Shown: positions 10,601 to 23,435 of the stretch, one piece after another
Numbering within the stretch: the first letter of the stretch is position 1
How the letters are laid out: each line of letters opens with the position of its first letter
From: Membranipora membranacea
Lineage: Eukaryota; Bryozoa; Gymnolaemata; Cheilostomatida; Membraniporidae
DNA: 64,000 nt
Assembly: GCA_914767715.1 (NCBI GenBank)
Contig: OU612069.1
Coordinates: 12,273,387-12,337,386 of the forward strand
Direction of reading: 5' to 3'
The notes under the pieces: model-generated
Told to the model about the DNA's origin: nothing
Databases searched by the model: none
The model's input: only the letters and a program-made list of their open reading frames with translations
Translations under genes and position numbers: made by a program

Positions 10601-13600
10601 TCCAGTCAGACTCTGGGAAAAGTAGCCTCATGTTTGGGAAATACTCATGAGCAGAGATATTCACTGCCAAGTAGTGAAGAAAATGTCAGCCAGAATTTCT
10701 TTCATTTTGAATAAGGGCGGTCATTCATGACATTGACAAAAGGTCATACAATGTGTATTATTGGACCCTAGGCTATATGAAGTAAGATTAATGTAGAAGT
10801 AATGAGAGGAAAAATCCAAGCAAATCCTGCACAGTGCGTAGACTACTTGATAACCCTCATCAGCCCCATCATTTGTTGGGCTAGTTTGAGGGACATATTG
10901 TTGGCTAGTTTAGGAGACGTATTGTTAGCTAGTTTGAGAGACTTATTGTTAGCTAGCACAAATTTAGCTGGCCAAGGTGGGAGATTAAGCTAGCCATGCA
11001 TTTGACTTTTCAAGCCTGTACAAAATGGTGAACATTTCCTCCTGCTACTTCTTCACTCATCTAAGGTCTATGTAGCCTATTTTTTGGGTGTATCACATTT
11101 TCTGTCGGTTGCCGTTATGTTTTAAACCTGATGATGCATTGTCATCTGTGTCTCTTTGTCACATTAAGGCGGTCGTCATTTCTTAATAATATGGACTTAT
11201 GCCTTTGGAGTTGCCTCCTCTCTGATTTAAAGGAGATAATTCTACGGGTTTTGTACCATGCCATCATTTCTCAGCATGTGAGCTTCTTTCATTCTTCCTT
11301 TTATTCAAATCTCATAAGCTCATAAATTTTCCTTGTGTATCGCGCCTGGTGGACTGTTGATTGCTTGTTTACAGAGATCTTTGGGCTCAGGTGATTACAT
11401 GTGTCGGTTACTTACAAACCGTGATTTATCAGATGCTGTTATCAAGACTAACACGTGTGATAGACCCGTACATAAAGTAGTGCTAGCTTCAAGATATCAG
11501 GTGTGTGTCTGCACTATGTGATTATCTCAGGCTAGAAACATACGCTAGATGAGCTTACTGCTCACTTTTGTATGGTAAATTCCACATAGGAGCTTACATT
11601 ACAGCCGAGGTTGTATGTTAAACTTAATTCTTCTGATAAAAAAACTACTTATCATTTAGTTTTTTTTGTAGTGATAAATATATTACAATTCTGTTTATGT
11701 CACTTGAATATTATGTTACATGAGAGGGGTGTATGTCTGAAATTCCACTAATTCAAAAAGATGTCAACGATGTTTTTTATCTCACTTCATTATCATGGTA
11801 CATGAGAGGGGATGTTCTATCTGAAGTTCCACTAATACACAAACTTATTGTTGACGTTTTTGTTGGTAGCGATTATTGAGTGAGGATATGATTGACATGT
11901 CAGAACTGGCGTATGGTCATGTCTCAGCCTGGCTCAAGTATCTATACAATGGAGACGGCTCAGTACTAAACAGTATACCAACTCAAGGGTTACAGACTAT
12001 AGCTAGCTCTATCCAAAGGTAAGCGCTTATTGTTCACTAGAGTTTTGGAGGTTTGGCTCTGAGGGGGGGGGGGAGGATGGATTGTATATTAAATTCTTCA
12101 GACTACCATGTATATAAAAATGTCATGTCAATGACTGGTTTTCACACAGATGGGATAGTTAAGAGTTGAATATCATTATTTGATTAATGGCTCGATGCGC
12201 AATTTGTCATGTCTCATACTCATGTGTATCTATACGCTTTAGGTTCATCCAAGATGCCTCTGGCGATTCAGGTCAGAGAGAGGGAGGTCTCCTCCATATT
12301 CGAGAGACAGACACGATACTTCCAACTCAACAAAACCCAAATCCTGGTCTCAAGGCCAAAGTCATCACAGAGAAACTCGACAGGAATAAGTTTATAGTGA
12401 GTCATGGTCTCCGTTATCGATCAGAATACCATTCCAATGCGGTCTGCCTGAGAAATGACTGCTTCATGTGATTGTATCAGGCTTGTGTAATGGATAGCGT
12501 ATTTATCCGACCCGAATGTTTGGAGCTCATTCGCAATTCTTGTTTTATTTCCAGATAATTTGATTGAGGCAGGCAGTTGGAGATCGAAAATATTTTCTGA
12601 ATTTATCCTCAACCTTTTTGGATTATTTTACAGATGACCTCAACTCCTTTGGAGACCAGAAAGTCAAAAGGAAATGCCAGGGCAAAGATTCTCCAGGGCA
12701 GAGAAACGAGGCATAACTCTCATGAGAGCAGTAGTAGCTCCGTCACAGATAGACCAAGTTTGCTTACGAAGCTGACACTCCATTCGAACTCATCACTGAT
12801 GAGGAGAAAGAGAGGAAGACCACGCAAAAAGCCTCAGGACCCAACAGAAATAAAAGCATCCAATCAAACAGCTGCTGAACTGCAGAATATCACAATGACC
12901 AGAAACCTCATCGGCGCCGACAATATCTCACCTATAAAACCAGATTGCTCGCCTTCTCCCAAAGAGGACCGCCGAGGTAGACCCAGGGAACTCCGCCCAA
13001 CAGCAACAGCAGACAATGCGAATGTGACACTAAAAGAAGTGAAAGTTGAACTAACTCTTGACCCGATTCCTTGTGCAGCCAATTGCAGCACTTCAGCAGA
13101 GGAACCAACAGTAGGCGCTGCTGTACAATCTGGTAATAAACTTCCTGTCAATGCACAAGGAAAGGAAATTGACTATAATATCCACAAGTTTACCGAAAAC
13201 AGCCTAACCGGACACAGCTATGGTTCCGTAAATAGGAGGGGTAGGTAGACCTCGTGGTCGAGGCACTGGACGAGGTAGAGGGCGGCCCCGGAAATCTGCG
13301 CTATCGCCAGCAGGCCAATCAGTAGACAGGGGTACAACCCTGTCAACATCACCTAGCCCCAAGGTCGCACGAGGTACCCAGCCTACATTGCAGCATATGC
13401 CCAGTCATCCCACACATCCTAACTCACTGTTCAGTTTCATGCCGCCCACCATGCGCTCCTCGGATGCAGTTGGTATGATGTGTAGAAATATCGAGTCTCA
13501 GGCAAATGTGAATACTTCAAACCATTTCGCTTTAGACATTTCAGCGCCTGTGTTTGGTATGAATGCCTCACTCAGCATGGCCTCCGCTAGTAATCAGCTA

Positions 13601-16600
13601 CAGAATATGGAGAAGATGATCAATATGGTCACACCAGCAGCTGTCCCAGACCTCTGCGGGAGTATGTGTTCTCCTCATAATCAACAATTGTATGGAATTG
13701 AGACTAGCAAACAACCGACCACTGATTGCCAATCACACAAGGACCAATCAGTTATCGGTGTGCCTCAAAAGATACCATCATCTTACAGAGATAGAGGACC
13801 CAGTAAAACAGGCAAGAAGCCTGAGGCACAATCGCCATCAGCTGCGGATAAAGAGCCTGATGTTGCAGGTCAACCCCATGATGATCTAGATTTTACTCCA
13901 CAAGATGGTCACACAGTAGATGATCATTGTGCTACTGGAGGAGATGATGCACCGATCTCTTCAGATCTTGCAATCAAAGAAGGAGATCTTGACAGGGACA
14001 TAGGGGACCAGGAGTCTGATTCTATAACTATCAGTGATGTACTAAGCCTTAATGTAGATACTAATAAAACAAGTGATAACACAGAAAAACCAAGCAATGA
14101 AACTGAAACGCAAGCAGAACAGCTTGTCTCTCAGAAACCATGGACATCTTCCTTCTCAATTGATGATGCTTTTGAATTCACAGTCTATGATATAAACGCG
14201 ACACGTCGGCCTGCTGGTAGTCCAAAGAGGCCACCTGCAGCTTCTGTCAAGTCACCCTCTGCTACAACTCCTGGGAAGAAAGGAAAAGCACAGCCTGGTA
14301 GTGGTGACCTTCCTAACTTATCAATAGGAGCAGATCCTCTTGGATTAAATTTAGACCACGAGAGGGGTTCTGATGTCATTAACCTTGTGGCTGAGAACAA
14401 GCGTCCAACATCTCCAGATGGTGAGTGCAGCTGGTAAATTGAGAGGTTGAATTGAATTATTCTAAAAAATCAATACAACTAAAGTTAATCGGCAGTTTTT
14501 GAGATGATGCTTAAACTACTAAATTTGTGCTCGTTGATTCAGTAGAGCTCCAAGATAACTAATTGAGGCTTTAATCTCAGAATTATCCCTTAACAGGCAA
14601 ATAATTTGCACAAACTTATTTTCAGAATCAGGGTATGAAATTAACGCACTGGTGATGACGTCAAAAGTGTTCACTAGTAAGCCGATCACTACTTAGATGA
14701 TTACGAGGATAATTAATTTCATATCCTGATTTTGACGATCAGTTTGTGAAAATTGTTTGCCCATTAGGTGACAATGCTGAGATTACAGCGTCATAATATT
14801 ATAATTCAATAAGCACACATTTGCCAGTGTGGCAGCAATGGTTTAAGGTGCATTTTTACTGCCACCTTTGCTGACAGATATTTGGCCAGATTACTAGGTA
14901 TGATTTTTTTATATCTAAGCTATCATTGCGAACCACCAAAGATCAGCGCTTTCTGACAATGTTTCAACACTCCGCTTTTTCGTTGCTCTCTATGATAGCA
15001 TATATAATAATATTTATGAAATTATAATGATGTATGATCTGAAAAAAAAACCTGTCAGAAAAATCTGCTGTGTTAATGTACCTTTATTGTGACAGCCATG
15101 TTAAAATATTTCCCTACTAACTATCGAAATTGGAGAAATGAACCATTGAATCGGAGATGCCGATTATGTGTACTGTTCCTAGACTCTTTTCTTTTTGTGT
15201 GTCTTGTCCTATTCCAGTGGCTTTCATCTCTTCTATACCAAAGTTTGACCAATCTTCTCTATATGCTTTTGTCTTCATAGGCCTATGAATGTATTCACAC
15301 AAATAGAAATGCCATATATTATGCTAGGGTTTTTTAGTTTGATTGTTGGGCCCATAAATGTGCACAATTTTTTGAGAAGTTGAACCTGCACCAAATGACA
15401 GCCTCCCCACTCTCTATATTATTATCTTAAAACATACCATAACCCCACCACACCAACACCTTGCTGTTAAAGACTACCCAAAGACTATTACATGTTTATA
15501 GTCAGGCAGTTACTTATGAGAAAATTATGTCAGATTTGCGTGGTAAAAAGATTCAATGCTCTACTTGGCTTATGCTATTGAATGGTGGAAAGAGGGCATC
15601 CCATAAGGGAAGGTAACTCTCATCCCCTACACTATGATGTCACAGTGAGCACACCTTGGTCTTTGGGTAGTGTTTAAGTCGCGTAATTGAAAAACACTCC
15701 TTACTCATAATTTTCACCATTTATCTGCAGGTCATGTTGTGGACCTGCTGACACCTGACACACCGACTCACATACCTACTTATGACACTGCTGCTGCTAC
15801 CAATGTGACCTCTGACACTGATAAGCTAGCCACACATACCAGGGGAGATAATAATGAGCCTGCAGAGGTAGATACAGGAGGAGATAATTTGAGCTTGAGC
15901 ACTCTTAACCATGAGGGTAACGATGGTGATATATCAGCGGGACAAACTACTGTTAAACCTGGTGAGTTTCACCATTGACATGAATTGATAGATCAGTTGT
16001 AAAATACATAGTGTGGCTATTTTTGCAGATATGCCATCAGTATAGAACTTTGTGTCAGGATCTGAATAAAGCTATAAATCTGGCAGCTTTTTGGTTATGC
16101 ATTGATTGGCGTCACAGTAACAACCTTCTAATACTCAGGCATGCTGCTTGAAAAAAGTTTTACAAGGGTCAGCTATAGTAGATTCTGAACTTGTAGCCAA
16201 TTGAAGAAGAGAAATGCTAGACTTTGCTAGGCTAGGTAAAGCGGCTAGGACTCAAAATTCAAACATTTCGGTGGTGTAATTTCAATTCTCTAGCTAATGA
16301 TTACGATAATCAGAGCGGCTGATGAGTTTTAATATATGTATCTAATTCTCAACTGTTACAACATATCAACACGCTTCCATATTGTGGTAAATAGTGTTTG
16401 ACATCAAGCATTGCACACTTTGACAGCATCCTTCAATGTCAGGGTCATGGTAAGTGAGCTGCTGGGTTGCTATTCTCACCAGGGATTAAATGCCTACACT
16501 TGGCTGTTGTGGGCCATTCACCCTAGCTGGACAAGGGAATCCGAAATAATACACTCCAATGATTTGGCGATAACCTCCGAGAAAAACAAAACTATATCAT

Positions 16601-19600
16601 CTTGTCAGTGGGTAATGTGATGTTGTCCATTCTTATTTCATGTGTTCACATGGACTTCCTTGATATGATAGATGCAGATGTGGATCTGACAAACAGTGAC
16701 TCTGAGCTTGACCTTACAGTCGACCTCACTCAAGATACGGTCAAACCTCTTTCATCAGCAGACAAAGTTACAGTGAAGCCCGCTCAGGAGCCGACTGTAG
16801 ATTTGTTACCGCCTGTTCAGTCCTCTACTGAAGAGGTTCAGGAAGGTGAGACTGATGTATTGCTTACAGGTTGTTGATTTTCTTTTTTGCAAAGTGTAGC
16901 ATATAAAAAGGTAAAGGCAAAAGCAAATCAAAATTATTAGCTGTCTGTCTGCCTGACTATTTTAGTAATTCACGGAAAGGAATCATTTGAATTTGATGTT
17001 TTCAGCACTGTTAGTTCCTATTTATTGAGTGTTGTTAGGGAATGCAATAACAAAGATACGCTTGCAAAGAAATACCTATGATATTAACCTATCAAAATTA
17101 ATTTTTCTTCCTTGTACAGGACACCAAGATACCAAAGCTGAGCAATGGGACGGCTTAGATGATGACTGGGACGTGTTCACCCCCACCCTGTCAGCTCTTC
17201 CAGATGGTGCTGAGGCAGCAGTACAGTCGACACCTGCTCAGTGCAGTGGTGTTCAAAGGAGAGGCACACACAAGGCTTTCACACCCAGTCCCTTCACTCC
17301 CATGCCTCACTATGAGGGTATGAGTGATGAGTTATTAAAGGTGAGTTGTTTTATCTTGTTTAACCCAGCAAATGAGCTAACCGCCAATAAAATAAAATGC
17401 TAATAAAAGAAATAATTTATATTTTTTTAACGTTCCGCTAGGGGTAAGGGAAATCCAACAATAAATCAGATAAAAGACAACCCATTGCCTAGTATTTGGC
17501 ACCACACATAGCTGTTATTAGGGCAAGCGCTTTTCGTCTACCTGTAGTTATGTCGGAGGGGGTCAAAACCAAGTCTAGAAAATGTGTAGTGAAATGATTA
17601 TTTATGATGTACCGTAAGATTGCCTTATCCATCCAAAATTGACAATTACAGAAAAAGTTGAGAGGTTTTGGATTGAGAGATAAAATGTCCAGGAAGAGAA
17701 TGGTGGCAGCTCTCACACAGGTGTATAAGGAGACACACGTATATGAGACCGACACCTCCGCGGAGTGGACTGTCCTACCAACACCCAGTAAACCTGCACC
17801 AACGACAAGTCGCCCTCCAAGTCCACCTGCACCTTCAACTAGTCGCCCTACCACTCAATCAAAATCCAGTCTGTCTGAGAAAAATAAGAAAGCTTCCAAG
17901 TCTGCCTCCTCAGCCAAAAGAGGTGCTGAAACAGCAGCTGAGAAAGGGGCAAGCAAAGTAGGACGGAATGTGGAATCTGTGCCTCGTGTCACACAGATGG
18001 GCAGTAGTTCTACATCAGCTCAATCTGAGACAAGGCGGGTGGCTCGAGTAACACCCATGTCTCACACAATCACAGTAAGCTGCCAACTTTGAATTACTGC
18101 TAACTTCGCAATGAGTTCCTGTAAAAATCAGAGACTGCTCAACATTTTAATTTCAATACAAATTTCCTTATCCTTCCAGTATCAAATGATGATACTTGTA
18201 CTGTGATAATTCTTAAAACTACAGGACATGTCACTTGAAAAGACCATGGAGCGATCAGTTTATATCCATTGAATCCATTTGATGGGAGAACTGATTCAAG
18301 ATTGAGGCATTATTTTTATGTATGCACCTCTTCACTTCAGCCCGCAGATCAAAGGGCATTCCTGCAAAAATAATCGTAGCAAGCATAAGTGACCGTGTAT
18401 CAAATCACTTTTTGCTCACTCCTACAACGCTGTAACGCCTTTGGTTTCTGATGATACCTTTACCTGTATATTTACCTTTATCAGAGTACTGCTGTATCAG
18501 ATCAACCTAAAGCTGCCGGTGGGTCAGAAGGTCACGCTGTCGTCAGGTCAGAAGGTCACGCCGACACAGAGATAGACAGATTACTGGATGAAGTCAATGA
18601 GCTTCTAAGCAGTAGCGATGAAGATGACATTGTGTCAACAGGAAGTGATGTCATCTCAACTGCTAATGTAGAAGAGCTACAAACTCAAGGACCTGATGAA
18701 GAGGACACAAGGTAAGATATATGTTGTATCTGTATCTGTTATATAAGGGTATTCGGAGTGGAATGACTAGCATTGGTTATTTTCCGAAGCCCTGTTTACG
18801 TTAGTGTGCTACAGTTGTTATGAAAAAGATCGTGTTTTGGTTTTATTTAAAAGTTTAAGGAATAGGTTCATTGTCAACTTTTTTGTAGAGAATAATTTAT
18901 ATGAAATGCTAACAAAAATATCGCCCAATCACATATGAATGTAACTATTATTAATCATCTTAATATGGAATAGACTGTTCGATCCAATTGGCCTATATTC
19001 CCCTCAAACCATAGCAGCTCTTACACTATCGCAGTGACCTGAACTGCAGTCAATTCGGATTTTACTCCATCTCCATACATATGGCATGGTATTGATAATT
19101 CAAAGCTGGTTAGATCTTAGGGTTGTCTTGTCAAGAGGTGTGAAGGTGACACATTTTACTTCGTTGGTTTTCTTGGCATCAGAATCCCGTGGACTGGTTT
19201 TCCCATAATTATAGAAAAAAGAGCCTCTATATTTCATTATTTTTGCCTGGAAACTAAATATTATCAGGTTGGTGTTGTATCTTGTAATGTTTCAGATCAC
19301 ACAATTTCTATCTATTGAAGACGTAGATGGTAATGTACAGGGATTTTTGTCTGAAATTTGCTTACTGAGAAAACAGAATCCAACCCCTTACCCTATAAAT
19401 CCACCTTCCCATTCACATAGTGAGAGACCCCGAATCCTAGCATGTTAGCAAATCATTTGATTCTACATTTTCTAAATTTTAGTTCTTCGGAATTGGACAC
19501 TGATACCAGTGACCTGATAACTCCTGATGACCTTGAGTTGATGTTGAGACAGCTAGTTCAAGGTCACAAGGAGCTCTATAACAGAATGCTCACTTATCAG

Positions 19601-20879
19601 GTAGTTATATCTTCTTCTTGTTTTTAACACTAGGTTGACTCGCCAAAGAATATTGATGTTGACTCGCTTTTATTTAAAGTTTCTACAGCCTTTTAGTCAG
19701 GGGAGCCAACTCAAAAAATAAGCAAAATTTAAACCATCTGGACAAATTTCGTGATAATAACTTTTGTGATCCTTCTTTGGAACCATTAGCCTGACATTGA
19801 AAGGGAGTTGATCACCTGATAGTGCTGGGGGCAGGAACAGACAATCAAAAATTCCCTCAATTGGACTTGGACTAGCATGACTCTTGCGGCACCAGGAGCC
19901 TGCCTAACCATTTCGTTGATTGCATCAAAAAGCAAACATGATAATCATGGTCATAGTTGTGTACCACTTTATATTCCACCATTACCACACAGTATAAATG
20001 TATATTGTTTATTGAACTTACATAGTCCAGCGCTAGTGTATAACTGTCATTCCAGATTGTCTGAATAACCTTTTCATATGTGCTTTGAATAAAAAAGTTT
20101 CAAATATGGACCACCAGTTCCAGCATGGTAGCTTCTCCTTTCCCCACTATCCTCTCAGTTTTATCAAGAGATCAAAGCATATGGTCCTGTTACCTGATAT
20201 GGCAGAGGTCACCTTATATGGCTGTGATCTCCTATGTACACTTTAACTGTGACTATAATTGGACTTATTTACAGATGATACAGAGGTCTGAATTAATCGA
20301 TCTGGTCAAATCAGCTAAATAAAATGTTCTACAAAACAGCCGGAAACTTTCTGCTTTAAACAGGTTAGTAGATGCACAAGTATTGATGTTTTATATGGAG
20401 CATCAACTATGGTTAAGTGAACAAAACTCCATGGTGGCAAGCATTGTCACCTTGTGTGCTAGGCTACCACAAAAATGCTACAGAAAGCCTTAATGCTCTG
20501 TTGTTTTGATTAGCTCCATATAGCCATTAAGACCACCCATATTGAATACTGTGTCTTACTGCATATGCATGTGGGAGGGCTTAAATTTTACACCAATAAT
20601 ACAGAACCATCACGAACCATTATTATATGCCTATATTCTGTAGGAGAGTTTTATGGTCATAGGGGAAAACTTTGTAAATAGAGAATAAGATTTAAAATAA
20701 AGTTGAACGCATATTTTTGCGTACTAACACAAAGTTCCTTCCTGAATCAGACCCTCTTATGATGATACCTTATGGTTATATTGTAGTGTATACCAGTGCA
20801 GAACAAACAGGATCAGTCCAGAAGACATAAGAAACCTGCTCAGAAGAGCAAAGCTGCGTTACAACCCAAGAAACAGTAG
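7629..20879 (+). CDS. SLX4: SLX4 structure-specific endonuclease scaffold
   Basis: SLX4 docks SLX1, XPF-ERCC1 and MUS81-EME1 at Holliday junctions and interstrand crosslinks in the nucleus. Exons in phase: 7629-7789, 8283-8405, 8655-8706 (weak), 10118-10349, 11377-11500, 11870-12018, 12243-12396, 12634-14420, 15731-15961, 16678-16845, 17120-17340, 17652-18074, 18485-18711, 19483-19600, 20275-20363, 20787-20879; about 1,450 aa. Evidence: a BTB domain split over two exons (DLSDAVIK...HKVVLASRYQ, then AWLKYLYNGDGS); AT-hooks RRKRGRPRKK and RGRGRPRK; the SLX4 signature PFTPMPHYEGMSDELLK joined to KLRGFGLRDKMSRKRMVAAL (SAP-like); and the C-terminal region LVQGHKELYNRMLTYQ plus a basic lysine tail. 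I saw no UBZ4 finger. The 5' end is missing: no start codon was found. One-base shifts are needed near 13,237-13,240 and 20,320. Confidence 0.85.
8863..9081 (+). mobile_element. tRNA-derived SINE, family B, full length
   Basis: Starts with a tRNA-like head that carries a Pol III A box (TGGCGCAATGGGTAA) and B box (TGTTCGATTCC). The body contains CCATCAGGATCCAGTCC and ends ...CACAGGGTATCGAGACTATAA...GGACGT. It is bounded by a 13-bp perfect target-site duplication, GAGTTAGCAGACC, at 8,850-8,862 and 9,082-9,094, typical of LINE-mediated insertion. The head does not close a proper acceptor stem, so this is not a functional tRNA. It sits in an SLX4 intron. Confidence 0.88.
9176..9552. mobile_element. 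Kolobok-type MITE (377 bp)
   Basis: TTAA flanks both ends (9,172-9,175 and 9,553-9,556). The termini are a perfect 17-bp inverted repeat, AGGGCAACCAAGGTTTC. The same terminus bounds the 6.8-kb autonomous element at 33,364-40,151, so this is very probably a non-autonomous derivative mobilised by that transposase. The interior has no open frame. It lies in an SLX4 intron. Confidence 0.92.
9629..9880 (+). mobile_element. tRNA-derived SINE, family A
   Basis: Has a tRNA-like A box (GCGGCCCAGTTGGCTAGAGCG) and a B-box-like GAGTCCGAAACCC. The body CCCCCAGGTCTGCTCCTACC and TGCCTACAAA is shared with the copies at 30,674 and 22,900 (inverted). The tail near GGCCTGTGATTAAATC also matches the 30.9-kb copy. 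It sits in an SLX4 intron. Confidence 0.72.
11377..12018 (+). CDS. SLX4: SLX4 BTB/POZ domain exons
   Basis: Two exons, 11,377-11,500 and 11,870-12,018, separated by a 369-bp intron, encode the BTB fold of the SLX4 homologue. The first holds the typical dimerisation start (LSDAV...VHKVVLASRYQ). The second holds the helical continuation ending LQTIASSIQR. In animal SLX4 this domain mediates homodimerisation and helps position the nucleases. The first exon's acceptor is ambiguous: CAGAG allows either of two AGs, and the downstream one fits the phase of exon 10,118-10,349. Confidence 0.75.
12634..14420 (+). CDS. SLX4: SLX4 large central exon with AT-hooks and a frame break
   Basis: This 1.8-kb exon encodes a disordered Ser/Thr/Pro-rich segment. 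It has AT-hook motifs at about 12,800-12,830 (RRKRGRPRKK) and 13,244-13,294 (GRPRGRGTGRGRGRPRK). The reading frame up to 13,245 and the frame from about 13,244 onward differ by one base. The switch falls in the AGGAGGGG run at about 13,235-13,240, and removing one G would restore continuity. There is no room for an intron at the break. The donor after CCAGATG at 14,421 is a perfect GTGAGT, in phase with the next exon. Confidence 0.75.
14572..14785. mobile_element. Foldback MITE in SLX4 intron
   Basis: The outer ends TAATCTCAG and CTGAGATTA are inverted. The inverted pairing continues inward with GGCAAA/TTTGCC and AATCAGGGTATGAAATTAA against TTAATTTCATATCCTGATT. The arms are imperfect (about 75 bp) and the centre holds a TGACGTCA palindrome. 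No coding capacity. Confidence 0.65.
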
Positions 20880-20903
20880 ATACTGTTCAACTCTCAAACC
20901 CTC

Positions 20904-20909
20904 AATAAA
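20904..20909 (+). terminator. Polyadenylation signal of SLX4
   Basis: An AATAAA hexamer 25 bases after the SLX4 stop codon, in the same orientation, fits a short 3' UTR. Confidence 0.7.
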
Positions 20910-21780
20910 ATCCAGTGAAGGGTCAAGGTTATTGTCTAATCAGGGAAATGTATCAATATGTTACTGCATTTCTTAAACTAGGCAGTGATTAAAGCGTAAG
21001 CATTTCCCATCGCTCATTGAGCAAGGGACAGTCTTTCCTTTGAATTTTAGTAAAGAGCTAGACATCAGTATGTCCTGGCTCTAACTGTACATGGGACTAG
21101 CCGATAAAAGTGTAGATGGTCAAGTCCTTGAGGAATTATTTTCATCTTCTTGAAAATAGCCATCATATACCTGTGCATTTCATTTTGTACATTAACATGA
21201 ATTTTCTAAGAAAAACTTCATATTCATAGCTGTGGTTTGGTGTAGAAATTGTCGATTATTTGTGCCTCAATGGTTTCGTATAGTTACCATTATGGTTCAT
21301 GAGGTTGGTGGTGCGAATACTGTCTGTTATGTCAAATAGTGAATTCTCATATTTACCTCTGTAAACTATGTATTTTTTTCAAAGGTCGGAATGTACTATT
21401 GGAGCCAAATAAAACACTAAATAAACGTTGGGTCACGTACTTTATAGATGTGGAATGGCAACTTCGACGCTTTAACATTAGAATACAAAATTATTTTGAT
21501 ATGAATCTGTATTTAAGAGTCACAAGCAGTCATGAGTCGACTAACCTAACCTAACCTATTGGTGATCTGTGAGGTTCAAATTCCCGGCACCGATTGTCAT
21601 TCCTGTTCACTTCTTTAAAATGAGAACCAATTTATTCAACGCGTGTACAAGTTGCAGTAATAAACTATTTGCGCCCCTGCCTCTTGAAAATACAGGAGTT
21701 GTGCCCTCTTTTGACATGAGGGGATGACTAACTACGCAGGCAGCCATATTAAAATCTTAGATCAAGTGTAATTATATGGT

Positions 21781-21945
21781 GATGGTGAGATGGCGCAATC
21801 GGTGAGCGCTTGATATTCATTACCAGGTGATTGGTGCTGCAGGAGTTGTGGGTTTGAATCCTATTAGGGAAGCTTTCAGGGTTGATTACACCATCCCCAG
21901 CACCCTCAGGTTTATACCTCTTCAGGGCATTGCACAGCATTGGCA
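21781..21945 (+). mobile_element. tRNA-derived SINE, family C
   Basis: A box GAGATGGCGCAATCGGTGAGCG and B box GGGTTTGAATCCTA are spaced as in a tRNA. They are followed by a body with CCCCAGCACCCTCAGGTTTA. A decayed relative with GGCCCAGCACCCTTGGGTGT lies near 23,300-23,385. The anticodon arm does not fold cleanly, so a functional tRNA is unlikely. Confidence 0.62.
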
Positions 21946-22894
21946 GATTGTGTTTGTTTAGGCTTGATGCAACACTTGTCAACTCTATCAAATCGCTTCA
22001 CGAAGATGACATATACTGCTTATAAATGGTACAAATTTTATTGTGATAAGACCAACGTATTTACACCAAATTATTTACCTGCTAGTATTGTTACTGTTGT
22101 TAATAAGAGCCTTAAATATTTGCAAAGTTACTGATTTTCTCATAACCAGTAGCTAAAGACATGAAGGTGTATATCAATGCTATCAGTTGAATTTTATTTC
22201 AATCACGTCGATCTATATTTAGCCACTGGGGCACTACATGCTTGTCGTTTGTTGTTATGTTTACAGTTACAACCACTGGTGCTGAAAACACGGTAAGATT
22301 TAAGTGCAAAACATTATCGGTTCTACTAATAATGTCACACCTGTGCTCAGCTATTTTAACAAGGAACAAAAGGTTTCATATTCATTAATTTAGGCTTTAC
22401 ATTTATTTAGTTTTTTGAAACTGAATGCTGTTCCATTATGCTGCTGATTATCGATTGTTTTGAGAATTAATCAAAAGTCAACTAAATAAAAAACCTACAA
22501 TAGGCAGCGCTAGCAGGTTTGTTACTGCTTGCATCAAAGCTTGCACCCAAAAACTGGTCACTTGTTATTCAATAACTTAATCTAAAAAGAAGGAGACATT
22601 CATTTTAAACATCTAAGGTAAGCTTGTTCTGAATATTTTGTCGCAGTGGATTAGCAGAGAAGTTCTAGATATCTTTTTAACTCACACTTCACCTATTTAC
22701 GCCGTCTAAAATATCCAGGTAAGCGGTAGAGTATCTTACTTTATGCTTAATTTTAGAGCATAGAAATGTGTGATGGTTATGTCGGCAGCAGGATTATTAG
22801 ATATATTGGATTGTGTTAAACCAGCGAGTCGCTGTGAAAAAAGCAATGTGGGTTAAAATCACAAGTCTGTCTCGGTTTGAAGACTGAGAAATAC

Positions 22895-23077
22895 AGTGCC
22901 TTAAAGGCGCGGCCGCCATATTCGGTGCCGATTTGATCTTAGTTTGCAGGCAGGTCGGAGCATACCTGGGTGTCAATTGCACCCAGTAGTCAGTAGACTG
23001 CAGCGAGATTCGAACATGACACCTCCTCAACTTGCGCATTATAGGGCATGCGCTCTAACCAACTGTGCTACCTCCTA
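22895..23077 (-). mobile_element. tRNA-derived SINE, family A (minus strand)
   Basis: On the minus strand it reads AGGAGGTAGCACAGTTGG, then TTAGAGCGC (A box) and TGTTCGAATCTC (B box). The family-A body ACACCCAGGTATGCTCCGAC and CTGCCTGCAAACTAAGATC follows. It is the same family as 9,629 and 30,674. Confidence 0.75.
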
Positions 23078-23435
23078 TTTCCTAAGCCTTCTGTAATCGT
23101 CCTTTGATCTTTTTAATTTATTATTTCCTAATGATCTTATGTACTATCATCTCTCATATCAATCCAATATAACTCAACCTTATCCAACAATTTTCAGATA
23201 TTATGGTCCTCTTGTCTGAAGAAGCGAGCACTCTGTTGTACTGGTTTGGTTCTATTTTTTTTGCCAGCAATTGATATCACTAAAAGGCCATTGCTATTCA
23301 CGGTCAGGCAATTGGTGGGTTGCATTCCCTAATGACCATCTCAGGCCCAGCACCCTTGGGTGTATATATCTCCCACATCACAAGTTTGTGTACAAGTAGT
23401 TATTGCCAAAAGTTCTTGGATTCTTCTTAGATCAA

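Noticed and set aside
21538-21560. Telomeric-type CCTAA repeat
   Set aside because: Only about three TAACC units; too short to be an interstitial telomere.
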